The position numbers were made by a program, and so were the translations under genes. 64,000 nucleotides of DNA. It comes from an uncultured Aliivibrio sp. Lineage in GTDB: Bacteria; Pseudomonadota; Gammaproteobacteria; Enterobacterales; Vibrionaceae. The notes beneath the pieces are model-generated. The model had not been told where the DNA came from and did not search any database. It saw only the letters and a program-made list of their open reading frames with translations. Numbering within the stretch: the stretch's first letter is position 1; the number at the start of each line of letters is the position of its first letter. This document shows, one piece after another, positions 39,539 through 50,313 of this stretch. Location of the stretch: contig NZ_CAMLHO010000015.1 of the NCBI RefSeq assembly GCF_946479765.1, forward strand, positions 1 through 64,000, in the 5' to 3' direction.

Positions 39539-40409
39539 ACAAGTTCTTTGGGGAGCATTGAGCCTCATCGCCATAAGCCATGCTCCTTCTGCATTTGGAT
39601 GCGAAGCTAGTGCGTTAACTATTCAACCCACCTCATCCCAATCACAATATGACGTTTTCAGCGCAGGAACTTTCGCGACGATAAATACTTACCGTATAGA
39701 AGCGAATATAATCGGAAAACCTTGCAAGTTGAATCTAGTTTTGCAACTTAACGATACCAGTCGATCGCTAAAAGGGTCAAACCAAGACAAACTTAACTTT
39801 GATTGGAGTGGTCTCGTTGGTATGCCTGTGGCTAATCAATGGCACCTATCATTAACCGACAGTCAACCTTCCGCAATAATACAAATGCGTTTCCCGAGCA
39901 AGCAATGGTTAGTATCAGGAACGTATCGAGGGCTTTTAGAAGTCTCACCTTCTTATGCTTCAGATAACAAACAAATAGAAATCAGCCCTAGCTCACTACC
40001 TATTTCTGTTAACGTCCCACCCGCTGCAAAAATTCACTTTTATGGGTTAACCCAACAACATTATGACCTTGATCTAGGAACATTATATTCAAACAAGGTG
40101 ATTCGTTCTGCACCTAATCTATGGGTTCAAAGCAATACAGCTTATACCATCGTTTTGGAATCATCTCATCAAGGAAAGCTACGCCATGAATCTAACGACA
40201 CTAAATGGGATATTCCATATCAACTTACCCTCGATAATGATAGAGTAAATATTACACAACTGGATGCACGCGTTCAACGTCTCGCTGCTACGATTGGTCA
40301 ACCCATTCCTTTGAGTTTTATCATTGGTAAAACAGAGAACAAACCGGGAGGACAATATAATGATACATTACAAATTTCTATTGAACCTCGACTTTCACAG
40401 CAGCCCTAA
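39528..40409 (+). CDS. Probable fimbrial tip adhesin/minor pilin
   Basis: Signal peptide; two-domain; C-terminal GGQYNDTLQISIEP pilin-like strand; last structural gene after usher. Confidence 0.65.
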   Translation: MWNKQVLWGALSLIAISHAPSAFGCEASALTIQPTSSQSQYDVFSAGTFATINTYRIEANIIGKPCKLNLVLQLNDTSRSLKGSNQDKLNFDWSGLVGMPVANQWHLSLTDSQPSAIIQMRFPSKQWLVSGTYRGLLEVSPSYASDNKQIEISPSSLPISVNVPPAAKIHFYGLTQQHYDLDLGTLYSNKVIRSAPNLWVQSNTAYTIVLESSHQGKLRHESNDTKWDIPYQLTLDNDRVNITQLDARVQRLAATIGQPIPLSFIIGKTENKPGGQYNDTLQISIEPRLSQQP

Positions 40410-40504
40410 ATATACAATTGTATAAATCTTAAGATATGTAACGTAATTATATAAAATACAACATGATATAATCAAAATATGAACTATCAGTTTCGGAATA
40501 AGTT

Positions 40505-41200
40505 ATGTATGACCATAAAAATAATTTAAAACACATACTCCTAATTGGTGACAACTGCATTAACAACCAGTTTATACAACGAGAAATAGAAAAATACAGT
40601 GATTTTTCTTTCAATAGAGAATGTATTTTTGGTATTGAGCACTCACGTAATCATAAAAAATTTGATGTCGTTCTCATTAACTACTTACTCTTGAGCGATA
40701 TCAAAGATATCAACATCACCATATCAAAACTAGAGCCAAGTAAATGGGTGATTTATGATGTCCCTGAAGATATTACAGGACAAAGTATTGCTGTAATGCA
40801 ATTATTCAATGTATTTAATTTAAAAGGGATAATTTATCAAAATGCACCTATTGAGCACCTTACACGTTGTTTGAAAGCGGTATGTGACGACGATTTGTGG
40901 CTACCGAGAAAATTAATGTCACATATTTTATCCAATGCACGCTCGTATACTGTCAAGTCGGAGGCAATACTGTCCGGCCTAACCAAAAGAGAGATTCAAA
41001 TATTTAAACGAGTCATTAGAGGAGATTCAAATTTAGAAATATCAAGCGACCTATTTATTTCAGAAAGTACGGTAAAAACGCACGTATATAACATCTATAA
41101 AAAAATCAACGTTACTAACCGAAAAGAAGCAATAAAGAAAGCAAATTTTATCAATAGCTTAGGACCTATTATACAACCAGATGTAAAATTTAAAGCATGA
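40505..41200 (+). CDS. VpsT/CsgD-like LuxR-type regulator
   Basis: LuxR HTH LTKREIQIFKRVIRGDSNLEISSDLFISESTVKTHVYNIYKKINVTNRKEAI; degenerate REC; WLPR at the W[FLM][TS]R position. Confidence 0.78.
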   Translation: MYDHKNNLKHILLIGDNCINNQFIQREIEKYSDFSFNRECIFGIEHSRNHKKFDVVLINYLLLSDIKDINITISKLEPSKWVIYDVPEDITGQSIAVMQLFNVFNLKGIIYQNAPIEHLTRCLKAVCDDDLWLPRKLMSHILSNARSYTVKSEAILSGLTKREIQIFKRVIRGDSNLEISSDLFISESTVKTHVYNIYKKINVTNRKEAIKKANFINSLGPIIQPDVKFKA

Positions 41201-41415
41201 CTATAAAAAAATTATTGTTCACATCACTCAAAATAATTATACCTCAAATAGTTATAGTTCAAATATTAATATTTCCGACATAATAATTAACAAATGAACA
41301 ACCAGAGGTAACTAACTGTTTTAACGCAATTAAAATAAACAATCAGCACAAAAAAGCAAAACCCCAACAAAATAATAGTTTGAACTCTAACTAAATATCT
41401 GTCATTTTATAATTA

Positions 41416-41429
41416 ATTGAACGTTCAAT
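41416..41429. promoter_or_regulatory. BetI-type operator palindrome ATTGAACGTTCAAT
   Basis: Perfect 14-bp palindrome immediately upstream of betI. Confidence 0.75.
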
Positions 41430-41449
41430 AAAAAATAAAAGGACAGCAA

Positions 41450-42058
41450 ATGCCCAAGGTAGGGATGCCTGACATACGAAAACCACAACTCGTCAAAGCG
41501 ACAATGACCGTTATTGGTCGTGTCGGTCTACACGCAGCGAGCATTGCTTTAATTAGTAAAGAGGCTGGTGTATCAACAGGGATCATAAATCACTATTTCG
41601 GCGGTAAGCACGGACTACTTGAAGAAACCATGCGTGAGATCCTTCGCCAACTCTCCAATACCATTACATCTCAATTAAAATCCTTACCTGTTGACGCTCA
41701 TCAACTACGCATCAATGCCATTATCAATGGTAATTTTGAAGGCTATCAAGCAGAAAACGAAGTCGCTAAAACGTGGCTCGCGTTCTGGTCTTACTCGATG
41801 CATAACGCTCAATTAAAGCGTTTACAGCGTGTAAATGAAAAACGACTGCTGTCTCATTTGAAAATTGAATTAAAAAAAATGTTTAATTATCAGCAAGCTG
41901 ATCTCGTTGCTCACGGGATAGCGTCTTTAATTGATGGTATATGGCTAAGAGGCACATTGAACCCTGAAGGCATTGACGCAAATAAAGCACGTACCGTCAT
42001 TAACGATTACCTTGAAAAACAACTCTCATTTTATTCAAAAAATAAAAACCACTCATAA
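41450..42058 (+). CDS. betI: TetR-family choline-responsive repressor BetI
   Basis: [53 protein letters not shown]; operon context. Confidence 0.93.
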   Translation: MPKVGMPDIRKPQLVKATMTVIGRVGLHAASIALISKEAGVSTGIINHYFGGKHGLLEETMREILRQLSNTITSQLKSLPVDAHQLRINAIINGNFEGYQAENEVAKTWLAFWSYSMHNAQLKRLQRVNEKRLLSHLKIELKKMFNYQQADLVAHGIASLIDGIWLRGTLNPEGIDANKARTVINDYLEKQLSFYSKNKNHS

Positions 42059-42081
42059 TAATTATTAAGTCAGAGATTAAA

Positions 42082-43542
42082 ATGGAAATGAATTCGTTAT
42101 ACATCGATGGTCAGTCTATTCAGGCAACGTCTGGAGAAAGCTTCACTAGCATTAATCCTGCTAATGGCGAACCCATTGCACAGCTAGGCCAAGCCTCTCA
42201 AGCCGATCTTGAGCTTGCTATTGAATCGGCAAAGCGTGGTTTCGCGGTATGGTCTGCCATGACCGCCATTGAACGCAGCCGTATTCTTCTCAACGCCGTA
42301 AAAATACTTAGAGAACGAAACAATGACCTTGCAATGCTTGAGGTTATGGATACCGGTAAACCACTTCAAGAAGCAGTAGAAGTTGATGTAGCGTCTGGTG
42401 CGGATGTGATTGAATATTTCGCTGGGTTGGTTCCTGCAATGCAAGGTAACCAACAACCACTGGGTGAAAGCCAATTTTTTTACACTCGTCGTGAGCCACT
42501 TGGTATTTGTGCTGGCATCGGTGCGTGGAACTACCCTATCCAGATCGCCATGTGGAAATCAGCACCGGCATTAGCGGCGGGTAATGCGATGATCTTCAAA
42601 CCGTCAGAAGAAACGCCCTTAACGGCACTGAAACTGGCCGAAATATTTACTGAAGCGGGATTGCCAGATGGCGTGTTCAACGTCGTTCAAGGTGATTATC
42701 GTGTTGGTCAAATGCTGACTGCACACCCTGATATCGCAAAAGTATCTTTCACAGGTGAAACAGGAACAGGCAAAGCAGTCATGACTGACAGTGCAAAAAC
42801 ACTAAAATCAGTCACAATGGAGCTTGGCGGAAAATCACCAATGGTCGTCTTTGATGACGCAAAATTGGATGATGCCGTATCCGCAGCGATGGTGGCAAAC
42901 TTCTACACTCAAGGTGAAGTTTGTACTAATGGTACTCGTGTTTTTGTTCATGAAAGCCTTTATGACGAGTTCATTAGCCAGCTTAAAGTTCGTACTGAAA
43001 AACTGATTGTCGGTGACCCAATGGACATCGAAACCCAAGTCGGTGCGCTCATTTCAAAAGCGCATTTAGCAAAAGTATTAGAGGCCATTGAGCAAGCCAA
43101 ACAGTCAGGTGCAACCCTGCTTACTGGCGGCTATCAAGTGACCGACAAAGGATTAGAAAACGGTAACTTTGTGCTTCCTACCGTCTTTGTAAATTGCGAA
43201 GACGATATGCCACACGTTCAACAAGAGATCTTTGGCCCTGTTATGTCTGTCCTTAAATTCACAAACGAAGACGAGGTTATTCGCCGCGCAAACGACACTA
43301 AATATGGGCTTGCTGCCGGTATTTTCACTCAAAACTTATCACGAGCTCACCGAGTTATTCATCAAATGCAAGCGGGGATTTGTTGGGTAAACACGTGGGG
43401 AGACTCTCCTGCAGAAATGCCAGTAGGCGGTTATAAACATTCGGGTGTTGGACGTGAAAACGGCCCTGAAACGCTACTGCATTACACGCAAACCAAAAGC
43501 ATATTAATAGAGCTTGGTGATTTCGCTAGCCCTTACGCTTAA
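42082..43542 (+). CDS. betB: Betaine aldehyde dehydrogenase
   Basis: ALDH motifs [28 protein letters not shown]. Confidence 0.95.
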   Translation: MEMNSLYIDGQSIQATSGESFTSINPANGEPIAQLGQASQADLELAIESAKRGFAVWSAMTAIERSRILLNAVKILRERNNDLAMLEVMDTGKPLQEAVEVDVASGADVIEYFAGLVPAMQGNQQPLGESQFFYTRREPLGICAGIGAWNYPIQIAMWKSAPALAAGNAMIFKPSEETPLTALKLAEIFTEAGLPDGVFNVVQGDYRVGQMLTAHPDIAKVSFTGETGTGKAVMTDSAKTLKSVTMELGGKSPMVVFDDAKLDDAVSAAMVANFYTQGEVCTNGTRVFVHESLYDEFISQLKVRTEKLIVGDPMDIETQVGALISKAHLAKVLEAIEQAKQSGATLLTGGYQVTDKGLENGNFVLPTVFVNCEDDMPHVQQEIFGPVMSVLKFTNEDEVIRRANDTKYGLAAGIFTQNLSRAHRVIHQMQAGICWVNTWGDSPAEMPVGGYKHSGVGRENGPETLLHYTQTKSILIELGDFASPYA

Positions 43543-43558
43543 TTTGCCCTTCCAATAA

Positions 43559-43585
43559 AAACGTCTAGCCCTACGCGCTAGACGT
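43559..43585 (+). other. Intercistronic hairpin ACGTCTAGC-CCTACGC-GCTAGACGT between betB and betA
   Basis: Perfect 9-bp inverted repeat. Confidence 0.75.
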
Positions 43586-43601
43586 CACGGAGAATACAGA
43601 C

Positions 43602-45302
43602 ATGGAACAACGCTACGATTATATTATCGTCGGCGCGGGTTCGGCCGGCTGTGTGTTAGCGGATAGGCTAACAGAGAGCGGTCAACACAGCGTTTTATTA
43701 TTAGAAGCAGGCGGTACGGATAAGAGTATTTTTATCCAAATGCCGACGGCTCTTTCTTACCCTATGAACTCTGAAAAGTACGCATGGCAGTTCGAGACCC
43801 AACAAGAATCAGGACTCGATGGACGTCAATTGCACTGCCCTCGCGGTAAAGTACTTGGTGGAAGCTCATCGATCAACGGCATGGTTTATGTTCGTGGACA
43901 CGCCTGTGATTATGACGAATGGGAAGAGAATGGCGCGACAGGCTGGAACTACCAAGCCTGCTTACCTTACTTTCGTAAAGCAGAAACATGGAGTAAAGGT
44001 GCTGATCAATATCGCGGAGGCGAAGGCCCTTTAGGTACGTGTAATGGCAATGACATGACACTTAATCCTCTATATCAAGCCTTCATCAATGCAGGTAAAG
44101 ACGCAGGATACCCAGAAACATCAGACTACAACGGGTATCAACAAGAAGGTTTTGGCCCAATGCACATGACGGTAGATAAAGGCGTTAGAGCCTCTACCTC
44201 AAACGCGTATCTTCGTCGTGCTTTAAAGCGTCCTAACTTAACGCTAATGAAAAGCATTGTCGCAAGAAAAATTCTACTTGAAGACAAGAAAGCCATCGGT
44301 ATTGAGTTTGAAAAATCAGGAAAAATTATCAATGTGCATGCGAATAAAGAAGTCATTTCAAGTGCAGGTTCAATTGGCTCAGTTCAATTACTTCAACTGT
44401 CAGGCATAGGTCCAAAAGCCGTCTTAGAAAACGCAGGTGTAGAAGTTAAACATCCGCTTTCCGGCGTTGGTGAAAACCTGCAAGATCACCTTGAGATTTA
44501 CTTCCAATATCATTGTAAAGAACCTATTACGCTTAACAGTAAACTGGGCTTGGTAAGTAAAGGCTTAATAGGCACCGAATGGATATTAACTCGCAAAGGG
44601 TTAGGCGCAACAAACCACTTTGAATCGTGTGCTTTTATTCGCTCTCGCAAAGGTTTGAAATGGCCCAATCTTCAATACCACTTCCTACCTGCGGCGATGC
44701 GTTATGACGGACAAGCCGCATTTGATGGCCATGGATTTCAAGTTCATGTTGGTCCAAATAAACCAGAAAGCCGCGGAACCGTGTCAATTACCTCTTCTGA
44801 TCCACACGCGAAGCCAAATATCATTTTTAACTACATATCAACCGAAGGTGACCGTCAAGATTGGCGCGATTGCATTCGCCTTACTCGTGAAATTCTCTCT
44901 CAACCCTCAATGGATGCATTCCGTGGTGAAGAAATTCAACCGGGTATTGAGGTCACGTCTGACGAGGCGATTGATGAATGGGTTAAGCAAAATGTAGAAA
45001 GTGCTTACCACCCTTCTTGTGGCTGCAAAATGGGCAATAAAGAAGACCCAATGGCTGTACTCGATGAACAGTGCCGCGTACGTGGAATTACGAATTTACG
45101 CGTTGTCGATTCTTCTGCATTCCCAACCATTCCGAACGGAAACTTAAATGCACCCACCATTATGGTTGCAGAACGTGCCGCCGATTTCATTCTTGGCAAC
45201 CCTATGCTCACAGGGGAGCACGCCCCCGTTTGGATAGCACCAGAATGGGAAGAGAAACAACGAATAAACGCACCAATAAGAGAAGCAAACACGCTTTCTT
45301 AA
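43602..45302 (+). CDS. betA: Choline dehydrogenase
   Basis: GMC oxidoreductase: [20 protein letters not shown], ...[11 protein letters not shown]. Confidence 0.95.
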   Translation: MEQRYDYIIVGAGSAGCVLADRLTESGQHSVLLLEAGGTDKSIFIQMPTALSYPMNSEKYAWQFETQQESGLDGRQLHCPRGKVLGGSSSINGMVYVRGHACDYDEWEENGATGWNYQACLPYFRKAETWSKGADQYRGGEGPLGTCNGNDMTLNPLYQAFINAGKDAGYPETSDYNGYQQEGFGPMHMTVDKGVRASTSNAYLRRALKRPNLTLMKSIVARKILLEDKKAIGIEFEKSGKIINVHANKEVISSAGSIGSVQLLQLSGIGPKAVLENAGVEVKHPLSGVGENLQDHLEIYFQYHCKEPITLNSKLGLVSKGLIGTEWILTRKGLGATNHFESCAFIRSRKGLKWPNLQYHFLPAAMRYDGQAAFDGHGFQVHVGPNKPESRGTVSITSSDPHAKPNIIFNYISTEGDRQDWRDCIRLTREILSQPSMDAFRGEEIQPGIEVTSDEAIDEWVKQNVESAYHPSCGCKMGNKEDPMAVLDEQCRVRGITNLRVVDSSAFPTIPNGNLNAPTIMVAERAADFILGNPMLTGEHAPVWIAPEWEEKQRINAPIREANTLS

Positions 45303-45379
45303 ATAATAAGAAACACAAAAAATACAGTCAGCAGCGCCGTTATACCCAATGGCGAAAGGAATCATTACAAGGAATTATT

Positions 45380-46321
45380 ATGTCACTTACAAAAAAGACA
45401 CTTGCCACATTAGCGATCAGCTCATTCGCTTTTAACGTATATGCAAATCAATGTGAAACCGTTCGTTTTGCAGATGTCGGTTGGACAGACATCACCGCAA
45501 CAACCGCTGTAACCTCTGAACTACTTAAAGGCATGGGCTATAAAACTAAAACCGATCTTCTTTCTGTTCCCGTCACTTACTCTTCAATGGCAAATGGCGA
45601 CATTGATGTCTTCTTAGGTAACTGGATGCCAACCATGGAAGGGGATATCGCTAAATACCGTGAAGCGGGCACAGTAGAAACCGTTCGTGCCAATTTAGAA
45701 GGCGCTAAATACACACTTGCCGTACCAAAATATGTGTACGACGCAGGCGTTACAAGCTTTGCAGATTTAGCTAAAAATGCCGACAAGTTCAAAGACCGTA
45801 TCTACGGAATCGAACCGGGTAACGATGGCAACCGCATTATCCAATCCATGATTGATACTGACGCGTTTGGTCTTAAAGACTTCAGTGTTGTTGAATCAAG
45901 TGAAGCAGGTATGGTTTCTCAAGTATCACGCGCCGTTCGTCGCAGTCAATGGATAGTCTATTTAGGCTGGGCTCCACACCCAATGAACAGCAATGTTGAA
46001 ATGGAATATCTATCAGGTGGCGATGACTTCTTTGGTGCCAACTATGGCGGCGCAAGCGTGTATACCAACGTTCGATCGAATTACCTTTCTGAATGTAAAA
46101 ATGTTGGACAGTTATTACAAAATCTAGCGTTCAGTCTTGAGATGGAGAATGAATTGATGGAAAACATTCTAAATCAAAAAATGACGCCAGAGAAAGCGGC
46201 TCAACAGTGGTTAAACAAAAATCCACAACAAGTAAAAGCATGGCTTGAGAATGTGAAATCACTGCAAGGTGACGCCGCAAATAAATCAGTTACTGAATAC
46301 CTAAAACAAGTTAAAGCTTAA
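45380..46321 (+). CDS. Choline/betaine ABC transporter substrate-binding protein
   Basis: Signal peptide at MSLTKKTLATLAISSFAFNVYA; OpuAC/ChoX-type VRFADVGWTDITATTAV; ORF-track start at 45071 too far upstream. Confidence 0.88.
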   Translation: MSLTKKTLATLAISSFAFNVYANQCETVRFADVGWTDITATTAVTSELLKGMGYKTKTDLLSVPVTYSSMANGDIDVFLGNWMPTMEGDIAKYREAGTVETVRANLEGAKYTLAVPKYVYDAGVTSFADLAKNADKFKDRIYGIEPGNDGNRIIQSMIDTDAFGLKDFSVVESSEAGMVSQVSRAVRRSQWIVYLGWAPHPMNSNVEMEYLSGGDDFFGANYGGASVYTNVRSNYLSECKNVGQLLQNLAFSLEMENELMENILNQKMTPEKAAQQWLNKNPQQVKAWLENVKSLQGDAANKSVTEYLKQVKA

Positions 46322-46327
46322 TCAATA

Positions 46328-46349
46328 ATGGTGGGTTTCGGCCCACCAG
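46328..46349 (+). other. Intercistronic hairpin TGGTGGG-TTTCGG-CCCACCA
   Basis: Perfect inverted repeat between binding protein and permease genes. Confidence 0.7.
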
Positions 46350-46366
46350 TCATTTAAGGAAATATT

Positions 46367-47209
46367 GTGAATTTTATTACTGAGCACAAAATCCCTGTTG
46401 GGCAATGGATGGAAACAGGCGTTGACTGGTTAACTATCAATGCCGCTGGTTTTTTTGATGCCATTTCATTTTTTCTAGAAACTATTATCCTATTTTTAGT
46501 CGATGTATTTAAATGGATGCCACCTGCGCTTCCTATTCTTATGACCGCTGCTATTGCGTGGTATTTACACAGAAAACCATCATTAGTGATTTTTGTCGTC
46601 GTCGCATTACTCACTATTCTAAACCTTGGCTATTGGCAAGAAATGCTGGAAACCTTTGTCCTTGTTTTTGCAGCGACAACGATTTCCGTATTAATTGGCG
46701 TACCGATTGGGATAATGGCCGCACACCGACCTTGGCTCTATACCGTACTAAGACCAATCCTTGATTTAATGCAAACCGTACCCACGTTCGTGTACTTAAT
46801 TCCAACGTTAGTGTTGTTTGGTTTAGGCATTGTTCCGGGCTTAATTTCTACCATTATTTTTGCTATCGCCGCCCCTATTCGTCTTACGTATCTTGGTGTT
46901 ACAAAAGTGCCGGGAGAGTTAATTGAAGCAGGCAAAGCGTTTGGTGCAAGCCGCATGAAATTATTACTCAAAGTCGAATTACCCGCCGCCCTACCGAGCA
47001 TAATGGCCGGCATTACCCAGTGTATTATGTTGTCATTATCGATGGTTGTTATCGCGGCACTCGTAGGGGCCGACGGCTTAGGTAAACCCGTGGTTCGAGC
47101 GCTTAACACCGTTAATATCTCACAAGGTTTTGAAGCAGGATTAGCCATTGTTCTTGTCGCTATTATTCTTGACCGCTTATGTAAAGCACCGAATCAGAAG
47201 GAAGTATAA
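46367..47209 (+). CDS. Choline/betaine ABC transporter permease
   Basis: OpuAB/ProW-like, EAGKAFGASRMKLLLKVELPAALPSIMAGI. Confidence 0.9.
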   Translation: MNFITEHKIPVGQWMETGVDWLTINAAGFFDAISFFLETIILFLVDVFKWMPPALPILMTAAIAWYLHRKPSLVIFVVVALLTILNLGYWQEMLETFVLVFAATTISVLIGVPIGIMAAHRPWLYTVLRPILDLMQTVPTFVYLIPTLVLFGLGIVPGLISTIIFAIAAPIRLTYLGVTKVPGELIEAGKAFGASRMKLLLKVELPAALPSIMAGITQCIMLSLSMVVIAALVGADGLGKPVVRALNTVNISQGFEAGLAIVLVAIILDRLCKAPNQKEV

Positions 47210-47211
47210 CC

Positions 47212-48399
47212 ATGGATGCAATTACTATTAAAAACCTCGATGTGGTGTTTGGAAAAAAAACTAAACAAGCGTTGGAATTATTAGACCAAGGGAAAACTCG
47301 CCAAGAGATTATCGACGAGATAGGCCAAGTTGTCGGTGTTGATAATGTCTCTCTTTCAGTTAAAGAAGGCGAGATTTGCGTTCTAATGGGATTATCCGGT
47401 TCAGGTAAATCAAGTCTGCTTCGCGCCGTTAACGGATTAAACGAAGTAAGCCGCGGTGAGCTCATGATTAAGAATGGCGACAAACTTGTCGATGTCGCTC
47501 TGTGTGATGAAGAAACCTTACGCCATTTACGTACTCAACGTGTTTCGATGGTTTTCCAAAACTTTGCATTAATGCCATGGCTTACTGTGCTTGATAACGT
47601 CGCTTTTGGTTTAGAAATGCAAGGCATCGCAAAAAATGAACGCCGAGCAAGAGCACGTGAACAAATTGAAATGGTTGGCCTTGCTGAATGGGAAATGAAA
47701 TACCCTCATGAACTTTCAGGCGGTATGCAACAACGGGTTGGTTTAGCCCGAGCGTTTACGATGGATACCGACATTCTATTAATGGATGAACCATTTTCGG
47801 CACTTGACCCTCTTATTCGATCTCAGCTTCAAGATGAACTTCTTCTATTACAAACAAAGCTAAATAAAACCATTTTATTTGTTAGCCATGATTTAGATGA
47901 AGCGTTAAAAATTGGCAATAACATTGCTATCATGGAATCGGGTAAATTAATTCAGCACGGTAAACCAGAAGACATCGTGCTTAACCCGAAAACAGAATAC
48001 GTGAAAGATTTTGTGGCTCACACAAATCCATTGAATGTATTAAAAGGCCGCTCATTAATGCAGCCTCTCGATTCGCTTAAGCAAGAAAATGACTGTTGGA
48101 AGATTTGTGATGCTAAAAATCTTTGGGTAAATCAACACCAAGGTAAATTGAACATTGAAGGTCAGCCAACGCTCACTTTAATTCAATGGGATGAATCAAC
48201 GACAGATCTGTCTTTAATCAATCATTCAACATTGGTTATCGCAAGCCCAGAAATTGGTATGCGCGATGCGATAAAACTAAAACAACTCAGTAATCACCCA
48301 ATTTTACTGGTTGAACATAGTCAATTAGTTGGCATTTTAGATAACAGTGAATTCTATAGCGCACTGATTGGTGACTTTACATTACATAGCGCCGCGTAA
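47212..48399 (+). CDS. Choline/betaine ABC transporter ATPase
   Basis: GLSGSGKSSLLRAVNGL, LSGGMQQRVGLARAF, LLMDEPFSALDP; CBS-like C-terminus. Confidence 0.92.
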   Translation: MDAITIKNLDVVFGKKTKQALELLDQGKTRQEIIDEIGQVVGVDNVSLSVKEGEICVLMGLSGSGKSSLLRAVNGLNEVSRGELMIKNGDKLVDVALCDEETLRHLRTQRVSMVFQNFALMPWLTVLDNVAFGLEMQGIAKNERRARAREQIEMVGLAEWEMKYPHELSGGMQQRVGLARAFTMDTDILLMDEPFSALDPLIRSQLQDELLLLQTKLNKTILFVSHDLDEALKIGNNIAIMESGKLIQHGKPEDIVLNPKTEYVKDFVAHTNPLNVLKGRSLMQPLDSLKQENDCWKICDAKNLWVNQHQGKLNIEGQPTLTLIQWDESTTDLSLINHSTLVIASPEIGMRDAIKLKQLSNHPILLVEHSQLVGILDNSEFYSALIGDFTLHSAA

Positions 48400-48665
48400 T
48401 ACCGAAGTAAAGGGTGAGTATTCTCACCTTTTACTCTCTAAGTTTTAAAAAACACCTGAATAATGTCACTTCTCCTGAATATCTCGCACAAATCAACTAT
48501 CTTAAAGTAATGGTATCGTGTTGTTAGACCTCAATTGAGAAAAAAAACAACAATGGATAAGCAAGCAATACGAGAAAAGATTGAGAATAGTACGAACATC
48601 AGTACAATGCGGAAATCAACAACGTTGTAAACCATCAATTTTACATTTATACAAAGGTCTGTTAC

Positions 48666-49139
48666 GTGGATAAACATGAAGAAGTTTTGGTCGCTATTCG
48701 TCAGATAATTCGAGCTATCGATTTACAATCGAAAAAACTGAGTAAAGAATATGGATTAACAGGTCCTCAACTTATTTTAATGCGTGCGATTCAAAGCATG
48801 CATAATGTAACGATCAAAGAACTGTCAAAACATACAAACGTAAGCCAAGCAACCACCACGACTATTATCGATCGCTTAGAGCATAATGGTTACGTTCAAC
48901 GTATCCGTAGCGAATCTGATAGACGAAAAGTACATGCTAATTTGACTGAAAAAGGGGAAGAGTTACTTAGTAAAGCCCCACTGTCTTTACAAGATAACTT
49001 TGTGAACAAGTACCATAATTTAGAATCGTGGGAACAAAGCCTTATACTGTCTTCAATGCAGCGTGTATCTTCAATGATGAACGCAGAAGACATTGATGCA
49101 GCCCCTGTATTACAACTTGAAAGTATTGCAAAGATCTAA
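48666..49139 (+). CDS. MarR-family transcriptional regulator (GTG start)
   Basis: HTH TIKELSKHTNVSQATTTTIIDRLEHNGYVQRIRSESDRRKVHANLTEKG. Confidence 0.87.
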   Translation: MDKHEEVLVAIRQIIRAIDLQSKKLSKEYGLTGPQLILMRAIQSMHNVTIKELSKHTNVSQATTTTIIDRLEHNGYVQRIRSESDRRKVHANLTEKGEELLSKAPLSLQDNFVNKYHNLESWEQSLILSSMQRVSSMMNAEDIDAAPVLQLESIAKI

Positions 49140-49180
49140 CGTTCTCATTCCGATTATCGAGATAACGTTCAGTTAAAATA

Positions 49181-49212
49181 AAAAAGCCTCTAATTAAAGA
49201 GGCTTTTTTGTT
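49181..49212. terminator. Terminator AAAAAAGCCTCTAATTAAAGAGGCTTTTTT
   Basis: Inverted repeat flanked by A/T runs. Confidence 0.85.
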
Positions 49213-49288
49213 GCGTAGAAAATAGAGATACACCCTTACTCACTTGTACTTTGGGGATATTTGTTTTGTCTTAATTTGATTTTTGATA

Positions 49289-50185
49289 TCAAACTTGACT
49301 TAATAACCAACGCTTAAATACCGCAACCTTTTCATTAGACACTGCACTCGGTTTCCAAACGATGTAATAAGCTAATTCGATATTACATTGCAATTCAGGA
49401 AAAGGCTGTACTAAACGCCCCCCATCCAGATCCTCTTGTACCAACACACTTCGGCCTAATGCCACCCCTTGTCCACTTATCGCCGCCTGTATAACAGAGG
49501 CTGAATTATTTATTTTCAATCCTTTATCTGTATTTACATTGTAAATTTCATTCTGTTCAAACCAACCACCCCACGAAGGAAAACCACTCTCTTTAGGTAA
49601 AGAAAGATCATGCAGTAATGGAAAATCAACCAATGAACCCACGCTATTCAATCCTTTCTTTAACAGCTCAGGAGAACAAACCGGAAAAACAGACTCGGTC
49701 ATTAACAAGATTTTATCTAGCCCTTCCCACTCCCCTTTACCATAGCGAACACCAATATCAATGCTCTCAGCAAGGTAATCAACGGTTCTAATATTGGTAT
49801 CTAATCTCAGATCCCATTCAGGATGTAATGTTTGGAAGTCATCAATGCGCATTAATAACCATTTCGCGGCAAACGCAGGGCTGACCGCCACGGTTAAAAT
49901 AGTATTCACTTCTGCTGGCTTTAATAAAGCTAACCCTTGAGATAAATGCTCAAAACCACGAGTGATTTCAGGTAACCCCAGCAAGGCTTCTTTGGTTAAT
50001 ACTAACCGTGACACCCCAGAGGAACGCCTTTCAAACAAAGGGATCCCTAACCATTCTTCTAACAACTTCACTTGTTGGCCAATGGCAGCAGGCGTGACAT
50101 TCAATTCTTTTGCCGCTAAAGAAAAGCTCAAGTGACGAGCAGAGGCTTCAAACGCTTTCAAGCCATTTAGATGATTTATTTTCAT
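49289..50185 (-). CDS. LysR-family regulator (GcvA-like)
   Basis: MKINHLNGLKAFEASARHLSFSLAAKELNVTPAAIGQQVKLLEEWLGIPLFERR. Confidence 0.87.
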   Translation of the reverse strand: MKINHLNGLKAFEASARHLSFSLAAKELNVTPAAIGQQVKLLEEWLGIPLFERRSSGVSRLVLTKEALLGLPEITRGFEHLSQGLALLKPAEVNTILTVAVSPAFAAKWLLMRIDDFQTLHPEWDLRLDTNIRTVDYLAESIDIGVRYGKGEWEGLDKILLMTESVFPVCSPELLKKGLNSVGSLVDFPLLHDLSLPKESGFPSWGGWFEQNEIYNVNTDKGLKINNSASVIQAAISGQGVALGRSVLVQEDLDGGRLVQPFPELQCNIELAYYIVWKPSAVSNEKVAVFKRWLLSQV

Positions 50186-50313
50186 TTCTAACCTTAACCT
50201 CAACTCTTAACATTAAAGAAAATCTTTAGCGAAAGTATAGGAGTTCTGGTTTGTTACACCTAGAAAAAAATAACACAATAGATTTAATTATTCGCCATTC
50301 ACGCAGGTTTATC

